DNA from: Paramesorhizobium deserti
GTDB lineage: Bacteria > Pseudomonadota > Alphaproteobacteria > Rhizobiales > Rhizobiaceae
DNA length: 64,000 nucleotides
Direction of reading: 5' to 3'
Assembly: GCF_001558695.1 (NCBI RefSeq)
Contig: NZ_LNTU01000001.1
Coordinates: 1,178,001-1,242,000, forward strand
The translations under genes and the position numbers were made by a program. Positions within the stretch are counted from its first letter, which is position 1. Every line of letters begins with the position of its first letter. Below, in pieces: positions 17,267 to 27,024 of this stretch. The notes beneath the pieces are model-generated. The model had not been told where the DNA came from, did no database searches, and was given only the letters and a program-made list of their open reading frames with translations.

Positions 17267-18439
17267 ATGCGCCTCTCCGTCATCGCGTCGGCAAGCGTGG
17301 CCGCCTTCGTCGGCTTCGGCGGCACGCTGGCGCTCATCATCGCCGCCGCGCAGGCGCTGGGGGCGACGCAGGTCCAGACCGCGAGCTGGGTGACGGCGAT
17401 CTGCCTCGCCATGGCGGTCTCCTCAAGCTGGCTCAGCTGGCACTACAGGATGCCCATCATCACCGCCTGGTCGACGCCGGGGCTGGCGCTGATCGGCGCG
17501 AGCGTCGGCTTCACCATGCAGGAGGCGGTCGGCGCTTTCATCGTCACCGCCATCGCCATCATCATCACCGGGTTGATCAAGCCGATTTCGGCGCTGGTGT
17601 CGCGCATTCCGGCTTCCGTCGCCTCGGGCATGCTGGCGGGCGTATTGATGAGCTTCGTCATCGGCGCGGCGAAGACATTGCCGGTCGATCCAGTCCTTGT
17701 CCTGCCGCTGGTGGCGCTGTTCTTCGTCATCCGCCTGTTCAACCCGGCGATGGCGGTGCTGACGGTGCTTGTCGCCGGCGTCATCTTCGCCCTTGCCGCC
17801 GGCCGGGTGCCCGAGCTCCCGGCACCCGAACTTTCGACGCTGACCTGGATCACCCCCGTCTTCCACGCAAATGCGATGATCGGCCTGGCGCTGCCGCTCT
17901 ATCTCGTCACGATGGCCTCGCAGAACCTGCCGGGCTTCGCGGTGCTGCGGGCGGCCGGCTATGAGCCGCCGACCGCCGCCTGCCTTGAGGTGACGGGTCT
18001 CGTCTCGCTGCTGACCGCGCCGTTCGGCGCCCATACCAGCAACATGGCGGCGATCTCAGCCGCGCTCTGCACCGGGCCGGACGCCCATCCAGACCCCAAG
18101 CAGCGCTGGCTGACCGGCCCCTTCTACGGGCTCTGCTACCTGATCTTCGCCATTTTCGGCGCATCGCTGGTGGCGCTCTTCGCCGTCCTGCCGGCGGTGC
18201 TGATCGTGCTCATCGCCGGGCTTGCCCTGATCGCGCCGTTCATCAATGCCATGGTATTGGCGCTGAAAACCGAAGACGAGCGGCTGGCGGCGATCGTCAC
18301 CTTCGCCGTCACTGCGTCGGGCATCACGATCGGCGGCATCGGCTCGGCTTTCTGGGCGCTGGTGGCAGGCCTTGCGGTAGCCGCGCTCGACCATGCCAAG
18401 GGCGGTCTCAGGTCCGTGAAACAGAAGCAATCGGCCTGA
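17267..18439 (+). CDS. benE: benzoate/H+ symporter BenE family transporter
   Basis: A 390-aa polytopic inner-membrane protein with about 12 hydrophobic segments. Family traits include YRMPIITAWSTPGLALIG near residue 65, QNLPGFAVLRAAGYEPP near residue 218, and APFGAHTSNMAAISAALCTG near residue 250. The ATG at 17267 has AAAGG 9 nt upstream. No aromatic catabolic genes are nearby, so benzoate is only the family-level substrate; this could be a YdcO-type paralogue of unknown cargo. Confidence 0.85.
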   Translation: MRLSVIASASVAAFVGFGGTLALIIAAAQALGATQVQTASWVTAICLAMAVSSSWLSWHYRMPIITAWSTPGLALIGASVGFTMQEAVGAFIVTAIAIIITGLIKPISALVSRIPASVASGMLAGVLMSFVIGAAKTLPVDPVLVLPLVALFFVIRLFNPAMAVLTVLVAGVIFALAAGRVPELPAPELSTLTWITPVFHANAMIGLALPLYLVTMASQNLPGFAVLRAAGYEPPTAACLEVTGLVSLLTAPFGAHTSNMAAISAALCTGPDAHPDPKQRWLTGPFYGLCYLIFAIFGASLVALFAVLPAVLIVLIAGLALIAPFINAMVLALKTEDERLAAIVTFAVTASGITIGGIGSAFWALVAGLAVAALDHAKGGLRSVKQKQSA

Positions 18440-18546
18440 ATTGCGGCCGGAAATCGTATTCAGGCTTCTTGAAAAGTCATTATTCGTTCACCAATTCGAT
18501 ATCAGGCCGCCAATAGGGGCCGGCTGTTGATTGAAACGGGGTTGAT

Positions 18547-18990
18547 ATGACTAGTTCCGCATTGATCCGTCCGGCCTGGACGCCGGCCACCATCGCCCTG
18601 ATGGTCATCGGTTTCGCCGTCTTCTGGCCGCTTGGGCTCGCCATGCTCGCCTACATTATCTGGGGCGATCGTCTCGAAGGCTTCAAGCGCGACGTGAACA
18701 ACGCCACCGACGGCGTTTTCAAGGGCTTCAGCCGCGGTTGCGGCCGCGCCAGCGCGACGTTCTCGTCCGGCAACGTCGCCTTCGATGAATGGCGCGAGAA
18801 GGAGCTGGAGCGGCTTGCCGAAGAGCGCCGCAAGCTCGACGAAGCCCGCGCCGACTTCGAAAGCTATGCGCGCGAATTGCGCCGCGCCAAGGACAAGGAG
18901 GAGTTTGACCGCTTCATGGCCGAGCGCCGCAACGCAGGCAAGAAGACGCCTGCCCGCAAATCCGGCTCCGACATCACCGATGTCGAATAA
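18547..18990 (+). CDS. DUF2852 domain protein
   Basis: A 147-aa protein with one hydrophobic hairpin-like segment near residues 14-40 (IALMVIGFAVFWPLGLAMLA), then a charged helical region with a predicted coiled coil (KELERLAEERRKLDEARADF, residues 90-109). The architecture matches DUF2852, found mainly in Rhizobiales; its function is unknown. A strong terminator follows, so it is transcribed separately from the metallopeptidase gene. Confidence 0.8.
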   Translation: MTSSALIRPAWTPATIALMVIGFAVFWPLGLAMLAYIIWGDRLEGFKRDVNNATDGVFKGFSRGCGRASATFSSGNVAFDEWREKELERLAEERRKLDEARADFESYARELRRAKDKEEFDRFMAERRNAGKKTPARKSGSDITDVE

Positions 18991-19016
18991 CCCGGCATTT
19001 GATATGCTTTAATCTG

Positions 19017-19050
19017 GAGACGGCGCGGAATCTTCCGCGCCGTCTCTCTT
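19017..19050 (+). terminator. intrinsic terminator after the DUF2852 gene
   Basis: GAGACGGCGCGGAA (19017-19030) and TTCCGCGCCGTCTC (19033-19046) are perfect inverted arms, followed by a T-rich TCTTTG run. The arms are too close for full pairing, so the working stem is a little shorter. It ends transcription of the DUF2852 gene. Confidence 0.8.
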
Positions 19051-19086
19051 TGCGCCAAATTTTCGCGAATCATCTATTCTCCGCCC

Positions 19087-19845
19087 ATGGTCCTGTCCCT
19101 GTTCCGCGCCGCGCCGAAAAAGAGCCCCGACATATCGGGCGACCGGGCCTATGAGGTCGCCGGGCGCACCCTGCCGTTGCGGGTGGTGGAAAATCCGCGC
19201 GCCACGCGGCTGACGCTGCGCATCGAAGCCGGCGGCAAAGGGCTGCGCGTCACCATCCCGCCCGGATTGCCCGCGCGAGAAGTGGACCGCTTTCTCTCGC
19301 GCCACGAAGGCTGGATCGAGGCCCGCATCGCCAAGCTGCCGGACCGCCCGACGGTGCGACCCGGCATCAAGGTCCCGGTCCGCGGCGTGCCGCATCTGAT
19401 CGTGCACGAGCCGGGACGCGGCACAGTGGAGCAGATCGCCGGCGAGGACGGCGCACGGATGCTGATCGTCTATGGCGACCGGCTGCACCTCCCGCGCCGC
19501 GTTGCCGATTTCCTGAAACGCGAGGCCAGAAGCGACATGGAAGCGCTGGTCGCCCGCCACACCGCAAGCATCGGCCGGCGCGCCAAGGCGGTCCGCTACA
19601 AAGATACCAAGAGCCGCTGGGGCTCCTGCACCTCCGACGGCGTCCTCTCCTTCTCCTGGCGCATCGCCATGGCCCCTCCCCCCGTCATCAACTATCTGGT
19701 GGCGCATGAGGTGGCACATCTGATCGAAATGAACCACGGCCCGAAATTCTGGAAGCTGTGCAACGAGCTCTGCCCCGATACCGACCGCTGCAAAGCCTGG
19801 CTGAAGCGCAATGGCAGCGCCCTGCAGGCAATCGATTTCTCATGA
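19087..19845 (+). CDS. YgjP-like zinc metallopeptidase (DUF45/M48)
   Basis: A 252-aa protein with the DUF45 metal-dependent hydrolase signature. RYKDTKSRWGSCTSDGVLSF near residue 175 precedes the zinc motif HEVAHLIEMNHGPKFW near residue 205, where HEVAH is the HExxH site and the later Asn-His is the third-ligand region. Length is typical. The stop overlaps the start of the YdcF gene (ATGA). The substrate is not known for this family. Confidence 0.82.
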   Translation: MVLSLFRAAPKKSPDISGDRAYEVAGRTLPLRVVENPRATRLTLRIEAGGKGLRVTIPPGLPAREVDRFLSRHEGWIEARIAKLPDRPTVRPGIKVPVRGVPHLIVHEPGRGTVEQIAGEDGARMLIVYGDRLHLPRRVADFLKREARSDMEALVARHTASIGRRAKAVRYKDTKSRWGSCTSDGVLSFSWRIAMAPPPVINYLVAHEVAHLIEMNHGPKFWKLCNELCPDTDRCKAWLKRNGSALQAIDFS

Positions 19846-20474
19846 GCAACCCGATTGATAATGCAGCGCGCACGCTGTGGGACTACCATCTTGTCCATGA
19901 CGCATTGCGGCCCGCCGACGCAATCATCGGCCTCGGCAGCTACGATCTGCGGGTGGCGAAACGCGCCGCAGCGCTCTATCGGGCCGGACTTGCGCCGATC
20001 CTCCTCTTTACAGGCAAGTCGGGCAATTGGACCCGAGACCTTTATGAAAAGAGCGAGGCGGAGGTCTTCGCCGACGTTGCAGCCGCCGAGGGCGTGCCGC
20101 GCGCGGCCATCAGAATCGAGCCTAATGCGACGAATATCGGCGAGAATATCCGCTTCTCGCACGACCTTCTCGGCGACGATCTGCGGAGCGTCATCATCGT
20201 AACCAAGCCGCAGACGCAACGCCGCGCCTTCGCCACCATCGCCAGACAATGGCCGGACGTCGAGGCCGTGATTACCGCGCCGCCGACCAGCTTCGAAGAC
20301 CAGCCGACATCGGCCTATCCGTTCAAGAAATTGGTCCATGAGATGGTCGGCGACATCAAGCGCATGCTCGAATATCCGGCGCGGGGCTTCCAGATCGCCC
20401 AGGCGGTGCCGGTTGAGGTGATGGCGGCCTATGATTTTCTCGTCGAACACGGTTTTGACGAGCATCTGGGGTAG
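19842..20474 (+). CDS. YdcF/DUF218 family protein
   Basis: A 210-aa member of the SanA/ElyC/YdcF (DUF218) family. The family pattern is visible as DAIIGLGSYDLRVAKRAAALY near residue 26, LLFTGKSGNWT near residue 55, and EPNATNIGENIRFSHDLL near residue 95. No membrane anchor is predicted, unlike SanA or ElyC, so it is a soluble YdcF type. I use the ATG at 19842 because it is translationally coupled to the metallopeptidase; the in-frame ATG at 19758 is internal to that gene. Confidence 0.78.
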   Translation: MSNPIDNAARTLWDYHLVHDALRPADAIIGLGSYDLRVAKRAAALYRAGLAPILLFTGKSGNWTRDLYEKSEAEVFADVAAAEGVPRAAIRIEPNATNIGENIRFSHDLLGDDLRSVIIVTKPQTQRRAFATIARQWPDVEAVITAPPTSFEDQPTSAYPFKKLVHEMVGDIKRMLEYPARGFQIAQAVPVEVMAAYDFLVEHGFDEHLG

Positions 20475-20530
20475 TGCGGTTCTTGTTTTGATGGAATCGG
20501 TTTGCTTTGGTTAGCGATGGCCTAGATGCC

Positions 20531-20712
20531 TGGCCGTTGGTGGGGTGGCGATGTTCAGGCATGGATCCTCGGGTCAAGCCCGAGGATGACGATTGCTGGG
20601 ATGTTTTCCGCCAATCATCAACGTCAGAACCTGGCGCAAACCTCTCCAGTCCGTCCCCAGGCTTGACCCGAGGATCCATTCCGGAACGGACCAAACGGAA
20701 AACCGCTTCGCA
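20531..20712 (+). repeat. duplicated intergenic block, copy 1
   Basis: About 180 bp nearly identical, in the same orientation, to 46761-46944. It contains an inverted pair of the TCGGGTCAAGCCCGAGGATG hairpin class (about 20560-20591 and 20650-20686) and ends with a shared segment beginning CGGAACGG. It lies in the 482-bp gap between the YdcF gene and trpF, which otherwise holds a second hairpin (20811-20856) and the trpF promoter. Confidence 0.8.
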
Positions 20713-20810
20713 GATGCGGCACCATGCTCGAACATGGGTTGGCTGTTGACGCCAATCTCCAACCTTTCTGCCCGCAGGGACGGTTCTTGTTAGGAGGAAG
20801 CACCTCCACC

Positions 20811-20856
20811 CGTCATCCCAGTGCTTGTCACTGGGATCCATGCCTCAACTGTGCCG
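20811..20856. repeat. palindromic hairpin of the CCCAGTGCTTGTCACTGGG class, copy 1
   Basis: The perfect core ATCCCAGTG-N5-CACTGGGAT is followed by CCATGCCTCAACTGTGCC. A second copy with the same flank lies at 48770-48814 after alkB. It is located upstream of trpF, about 100 bp before the start codon. Confidence 0.75.
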
Positions 20857-20956
20857 TCTCCGCACCGTATAAATTATTGATCGTTCCCGTATGGCAGCGA
20901 AGCACTATGTATGGAAAAGCTCGACTCGCCGGCTAAATTATGCGACGTGGCAGGCT

Positions 20957-22860
<1,904 letters not shown>

Positions 22861-22876
22861 GAGCATCCGGCAAGCC

Positions 22877-23347
22877 ATGGACACCGCCGCAGCCGATACC
22901 TCCACCTATATCCCGCGCGCCGCAAGGTTCGCGGAACTGGTGGCGTGCGGCCCGGCGACGATCAAGCTCTCGATCATCGAGGCCGATGCGGCGCAGCCGG
23001 TGACGGGCGCTGCAATCGATGCGGTCAGGGCCATAATTGCGCAAGCGGGCGGCAGGCTTGCCGCAACCCGGCATCTCAACGCCGGTTTTGCCATCCTCCA
23101 CCAGGGCGAAGAGGGGCTATGGTTGCTCCTGCACTGGTGGCTCGAAGGCGGGATCGCGACGCATCTTCTCTGGCGGTCCGATCTCGAGGGGGAACCGAAA
23201 TTCGCTCCGGCGGAGCCGTTGCTGATGGCCTGCGTCTGGGAGCTTGGAATTATCGATTTTGAACGGCGCGCATGGATGGAGACGGCGATGTCCGGCAAAC
23301 CCATCTCCGACTATCTGACGCGCACCATGCCACGGGGCACAGTATGA
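22877..23347 (+). CDS. unknown protein between trpB and trpA
   Basis: A 156-aa soluble protein I cannot assign. It has no signal peptide or membrane segment. Notable features are a Trp-rich block [22 protein letters not shown] (about residues 78-99, split here only for description) and [16 protein letters not shown] near residue 120. Its start is 16 bp after trpB and its stop overlaps the trpA start by 4 bp, so it is translated with the synthase subunits. Composition resembles the neighbours, which argues against recent transfer. A role linked to tryptophan synthase or to the downstream lipid/folate genes is only guilt by association. Confidence 0.7.
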   Translation: MDTAAADTSTYIPRAARFAELVACGPATIKLSIIEADAAQPVTGAAIDAVRAIIAQAGGRLAATRHLNAGFAILHQGEEGLWLLLHWWLEGGIATHLLWRSDLEGEPKFAPAEPLLMACVWELGIIDFERRAWMETAMSGKPISDYLTRTMPRGTV

Positions 23348-24183
23348 CCACACGCATCGACAGAAAATTCGCAAGCCTGAAAGAAGAGGGGCGCCCGGCG
23401 CTCGTCACCTATTTCATGGCCGGCGACCCGGATTACGAGACCTCGCTGAAGATCATGAAGGCGCTGCCGGAAGCGGGCGCCGACATTATCGAGCTCGGCG
23501 TGCCGTTCTCCGACCCGATGGCCGACGGCCCGGCGATCCAAGCGGCGGGGCTGCGCGCGCTCAAGGGCGGGCAGACGCTGGTCAAGACGCTGGCGATGGC
23601 GGCGGAGTTCCGTGAAGCCGATGATACGACGCCGATCGTGCTGATGGGCTATTACAACCCGATCTATATCCATGGGGTCGAACGTTTCCTCGCCGAGGCG
23701 AAAGAGGCTGGGGTGGACGGGCTGATCATCGTCGACCTGCCGCCCGAAATGGACGAGGAGCTCTGCATTCCGGCGCTGAAGGCAGGCATCAACTTCATCC
23801 GGCTGGCGACGCCGACCACGGATGACAAGCGCCTGCCCAAGGTGCTCGAGAACACCTCCGGCTTCGTCTATTACGTCTCGATGACCGGCATCACCGGATC
23901 GGCGCTGCCCGATACGTCGAAGGTGGCAGGCGCGGTCAGCCGCATCAAGGCGCATACGGCGCTGCCGGTCTGCGTCGGCTTCGGGGTCAAGACATCAGAG
24001 CAGGCGAAGATCATCGGCGCGTCCGCCGACGGCGTGGTCGTCGGCACGGCGATCGTCAACGCGGTCGCTAATACGATCCGGCCCGACGGCTCGCTGGTCG
24101 CCGATCCGGCGGAGGCGGTCGCCACCATGGTGCGCGGCCTTTCCACCGGGATTCGCGCCGCGCGCCTTGCAGCCGCCGAATAA
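23344..24183 (+). CDS. trpA: tryptophan synthase alpha chain
   Basis: A 279-aa TIM-barrel subunit releasing indole from indole-3-glycerol phosphate. The catalytic Glu is in [14 protein letters not shown] near residue 50, Asp in IIVDLPPEM near residue 130, and the phosphate site GVKTSEQ near 215. I use the ATG at 23344 ([13 protein letters not shown]), coupled by ATGA to the upstream unknown gene; the in-frame ATG at 23272 lies inside that gene. Confidence 0.95.
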   Translation: MTTRIDRKFASLKEEGRPALVTYFMAGDPDYETSLKIMKALPEAGADIIELGVPFSDPMADGPAIQAAGLRALKGGQTLVKTLAMAAEFREADDTTPIVLMGYYNPIYIHGVERFLAEAKEAGVDGLIIVDLPPEMDEELCIPALKAGINFIRLATPTTDDKRLPKVLENTSGFVYYVSMTGITGSALPDTSKVAGAVSRIKAHTALPVCVGFGVKTSEQAKIIGASADGVVVGTAIVNAVANTIRPDGSLVADPAEAVATMVRGLSTGIRAARLAAAE

Positions 24184-24222
24184 GCGCTTAAGTCTAGATA
24201 AAGAAAACGAAAGCGAGAGATC

Positions 24223-25146
24223 ATGAACTGGATCACGAACTACGTCCGGCCCAAGATCAATTCGATGCTCGGCCGCCGCGAAATGCCGGAAAACCTCTGG
24301 ATCAAAGATCCGGAGACCGGCGAGATGGTGTTCCACAAGGATCTCGAGAGCAATCAGTGGGTGATCCCCGCTTCCGGCCATCACATGCGGATTCCGGCCA
24401 AGGACCGCCTGCGCTTCTTCTTCGACGACGGCCAATATGAGACGCTGGAAAACGTCAAGGTTCCCGTCGATCCGCTGCGTTTCCGCGACGAGAAGCGCTA
24501 TGTCGACCGGTTGAAGGATTATCGTTCGCGCACCGGCCTCGACGACACCATCATCAACGCGCTCGGCACGATCGAGGGCCTGCCGATCGTCGCCACCATC
24601 CATGAATTCGGCTTCATGGGGGGGTCGCTCGGCATGGCGGCCGGCGAGGCGATCGTCAAGGGGTTCGAGACGGCGATCGCGCAGAAGCGGCCGCTGGTGC
24701 TGTTTTCGGCCTCCGGCGGCGCGCGCATGCAGGAAGGCATCCTGTCGCTGATGCAGCTGCCGCGCACCACTGTGGCGGTGGAGATGCTGAAAGAAGCGGG
24801 CCTGCCCTATATCGTCGTCCTGACCAACCCGACGACGGGCGGCGTCTCGGCCTCCTATGCCATGTTGGGCGACGTGCATATCGCCGAGCCCGGCGCACTG
24901 ATCGGCTTTGCAGGGGCACGCGTCATCGAGCAGACGATCCGCGAGAAACTCCCCGAGCGCTTCCAGACCGCCGAATATCTGATGGAACACGGCATGGTGG
25001 ACATGGTCGTCTCGCGTCTTGAAATGAAATCGACCATCGCGCGTCTCCTCAAGATGATGATGAAGCAGCCGGCAACCGCCCCTGCGGCTTTGGCGGAAGA
25101 GGCCGAAATCGTCCAGGACAGCGCGCCCGACAGCGCCGCCGCCTAG
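24223..25146 (+). CDS. accD: acetyl-CoA carboxylase carboxyltransferase subunit beta
   Basis: A 307-aa carboxyltransferase half, transferring CO2 from biotin to acetyl-CoA in fatty-acid synthesis. The crotonase-like core is clear: [17 protein letters not shown] near residue 130, [19 protein letters not shown] near 160, and [17 protein letters not shown] near 203. The N-terminal region that forms a four-Cys zinc ribbon in E. coli (here [19 protein letters not shown], residues 25-43, and [12 protein letters not shown]) has no cysteine at all. Related rhizobial proteins also lack most of these residues. It is followed by folC. Confidence 0.93.
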   Translation: MNWITNYVRPKINSMLGRREMPENLWIKDPETGEMVFHKDLESNQWVIPASGHHMRIPAKDRLRFFFDDGQYETLENVKVPVDPLRFRDEKRYVDRLKDYRSRTGLDDTIINALGTIEGLPIVATIHEFGFMGGSLGMAAGEAIVKGFETAIAQKRPLVLFSASGGARMQEGILSLMQLPRTTVAVEMLKEAGLPYIVVLTNPTTGGVSASYAMLGDVHIAEPGALIGFAGARVIEQTIREKLPERFQTAEYLMEHGMVDMVVSRLEMKSTIARLLKMMMKQPATAPAALAEEAEIVQDSAPDSAAA

Positions 25147-25172
25147 AGACCTTTCATGGAAAGGCTCTGACA

Positions 25173-26504
25173 ATGGCCCTGAAAACCGCCGAACAGGAAA
25201 TCGAGCGGCTTCTCGGCCTGCATCCCAAGGGATTCGACCTTTCGCTCGACCGCGTCACGCGGCTTCTCGACGCGCTGGGCAATCCGCATCTGAAGCTGCC
25301 GCCGGTCATCCATATCGCGGGCACCAACGGCAAGGGATCGGCGAGCGCCTTCGCCCGCGCGCTTCTCGAATGCGCCGGGCTGGCCGTGCATGTCCATACC
25401 TCGCCGCATCTCGTCAACTGGCATGAGCGCTACCGCATCGGAGCGCCCGGCGGCGGCAAGCTGGTGCGCGACGAGGTGCTGGCGGAAGCGGTGTCGCGCG
25501 TGGCGGAGGCCAATGCCGGCCGGACGATCACCGTTTTCGAGATTCTCACCGCCGTCACTTTCATCCTCTTTTCCGAGCATCCCGCCGATGCGGTCATCCT
25601 CGAAGTGGGGCTCGGCGGCCGGTTCGACGCCACCAATGTCATCCCGGAACCGGCGGTCTCGCTGATCATGCCTGTTTCGCTCGACCATCAATCCTATCTG
25701 GGCGACCGGGTGGAGCTGATCGCTTCGGAGAAAGCGGGCATCATCAAGCGCGGCTGTCCGGTGGTGATCGGCTTCCAGGAGAACGACGCCGCGCGCATGG
25801 TGATGATGGAAACGGCGGAGCGGCTCGGCTGTCCCCTCTCCGTCTACGGGCAGGACTATTTCGCCTATGAGGAGCATGGCCGCATGGTCTATCAGGACGA
25901 GACCGGCCTAATGGATTTGCCGCTGCCGCGCCTTCTCGGACGCCACCAGCTTGCCAATGCCGCCGCTGCGATCGAGGCGGTGCGGGTCGCCGGCTTCGAT
26001 ATTCCCGACCGTGCCGTGGAAAAGGCGGTGACCGTGGTCGACTGGCCGGCGCGGATGCAGCGCCTTACCCATGGGCGGCTGGTCGAGGCGGCGGTGCCGG
26101 AGGCAGAAATCTGGCTCGACGGTGGGCATAATCCCGGCGCGGGCATGGTCATCGCCGAAGCCTTCGCGGAACTCGAGGAAAAATCCTCGCGGCCGCTTTT
26201 CCTGATCACCGGCATGATCAACACCAAGGATCCGGTCGGCTATTTCAAGGCCTTCACAGGGATGGCGCGGCATGTCTTCACCGTGCCCATTCGCTCGAGC
26301 AGCGCGGGCATCCCGCATGAGGCGCTGGCGGTGGCAGCGGAAGAGGCGGGTATCTCCGCCGAGCCGGTGCATTCAGTCGAAAACGCGCTGAAGCTTTTGC
26401 GCGATACCTGGGACCCGAACGACATCCCGCCGCGCATCCTGATCGGCGGCTCGCTCTATCTGGCGGGCGACGTGCTGGCGGATAACGGAACACCGCCGAG
26501 CTGA
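25173..26504 (+). CDS. folC: folylpolyglutamate synthase / dihydrofolate synthase
   Basis: A 443-aa bifunctional Mur-ligase-like enzyme that makes dihydrofolate and adds glutamates to folates. The P-loop is IAGTNGKGSASAFARALL near residue 50, followed by HTSPHLVNWHERYRI, EVGLGGRFDATN near residue 147, and the C-terminal ligase region WLDGGHNPGAG near residue 312. It is the last gene of the trp-acc-fol run; a bidirectional terminator lies between it and trxA. Confidence 0.93.
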   Translation: MALKTAEQEIERLLGLHPKGFDLSLDRVTRLLDALGNPHLKLPPVIHIAGTNGKGSASAFARALLECAGLAVHVHTSPHLVNWHERYRIGAPGGGKLVRDEVLAEAVSRVAEANAGRTITVFEILTAVTFILFSEHPADAVILEVGLGGRFDATNVIPEPAVSLIMPVSLDHQSYLGDRVELIASEKAGIIKRGCPVVIGFQENDAARMVMMETAERLGCPLSVYGQDYFAYEEHGRMVYQDETGLMDLPLPRLLGRHQLANAAAAIEAVRVAGFDIPDRAVEKAVTVVDWPARMQRLTHGRLVEAAVPEAEIWLDGGHNPGAGMVIAEAFAELEEKSSRPLFLITGMINTKDPVGYFKAFTGMARHVFTVPIRSSSAGIPHEALAVAAEEAGISAEPVHSVENALKLLRDTWDPNDIPPRILIGGSLYLAGDVLADNGTPPS

Positions 26505-26578
26505 AAACCTGAGAAAATGGTGTCTGTTTTTTGCGATTTTCCGAAAAAATTCGCGAAAAATTCTTGGCAAAAAGCATG

Positions 26579-26606
26579 AAAAAGCCCGGTCGAAACCGGG
26601 CTTTTT
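26579..26606. terminator. bidirectional terminator between folC and trxA
   Basis: AAAAAGCCCGGT (26579-26590), CGAA loop, ACCGGGCTTTTT (26595-26606). The stem is perfect with A and T runs on both sides, suitable for stopping both convergent transcripts. Confidence 0.9.
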
Positions 26607-26627
26607 CGTCTGGTACCGTACCGGCGG

Positions 26628-26951
26628 TTACGCCGCCGAGGTCTTGATCCAGTCGGACAGACGGCTCTTGGGCGCCGCGCCGACCATGTTGGCGGCAAGC
26701 TCGCCATCCTTGAACATCAGGAGCGTCGGGATCGAACGCACGCCGAACTGGGCGGCGAGTTCCGGATTCTCGTCGATGTTCACCTTGGCGATCTTGATCT
26801 GGCCGGACATTTCCGACGCGATCTCCTCGAGCGCGGGCGCGATCATCTTGCAGGGGCCGCACCATTCCGCCCAGAAATCCACCACGACAGGCTCCTTGGA
26901 CTGGAGCACGTCGGATTGAAAATTGCTGGCGTCGATCTTTACGGTTGCCAT
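26628..26951 (-). CDS. trxA: thioredoxin 1
   Basis: A 107-aa cytoplasmic thioredoxin. The active site is WCGPCK with Cys31 and Cys34, buried Asp25, and cis-Pro in [11 protein letters not shown] near residue 75. I use the ATG at 26951 because AAGGAAA lies upstream and the protein then has the standard length; a longer in-frame reading to 27215 overlaps addA. It lies 73 bp downstream of addA. Confidence 0.95.
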   Translation of the reverse strand: MATVKIDASNFQSDVLQSKEPVVVDFWAEWCGPCKMIAPALEEIASEMSGQIKIAKVNIDENPELAAQFGVRSIPTLLMFKDGELAANMVGAAPKSRLSDWIKTSAA

Positions 26952-27024
26952 CTGGCTTTCCTTTTCGATTAACAGGTGGCGCATCATGTGGTGAGTCTCA
27001 TGCCGCGCGTCAAGCTTCTGTTTC

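Noticed and set aside
20891-20956. Longer N-terminus for TrpF from the ATG at 20891
   Set aside because: The added residues are not conserved and the TIM barrel starts at 20957.
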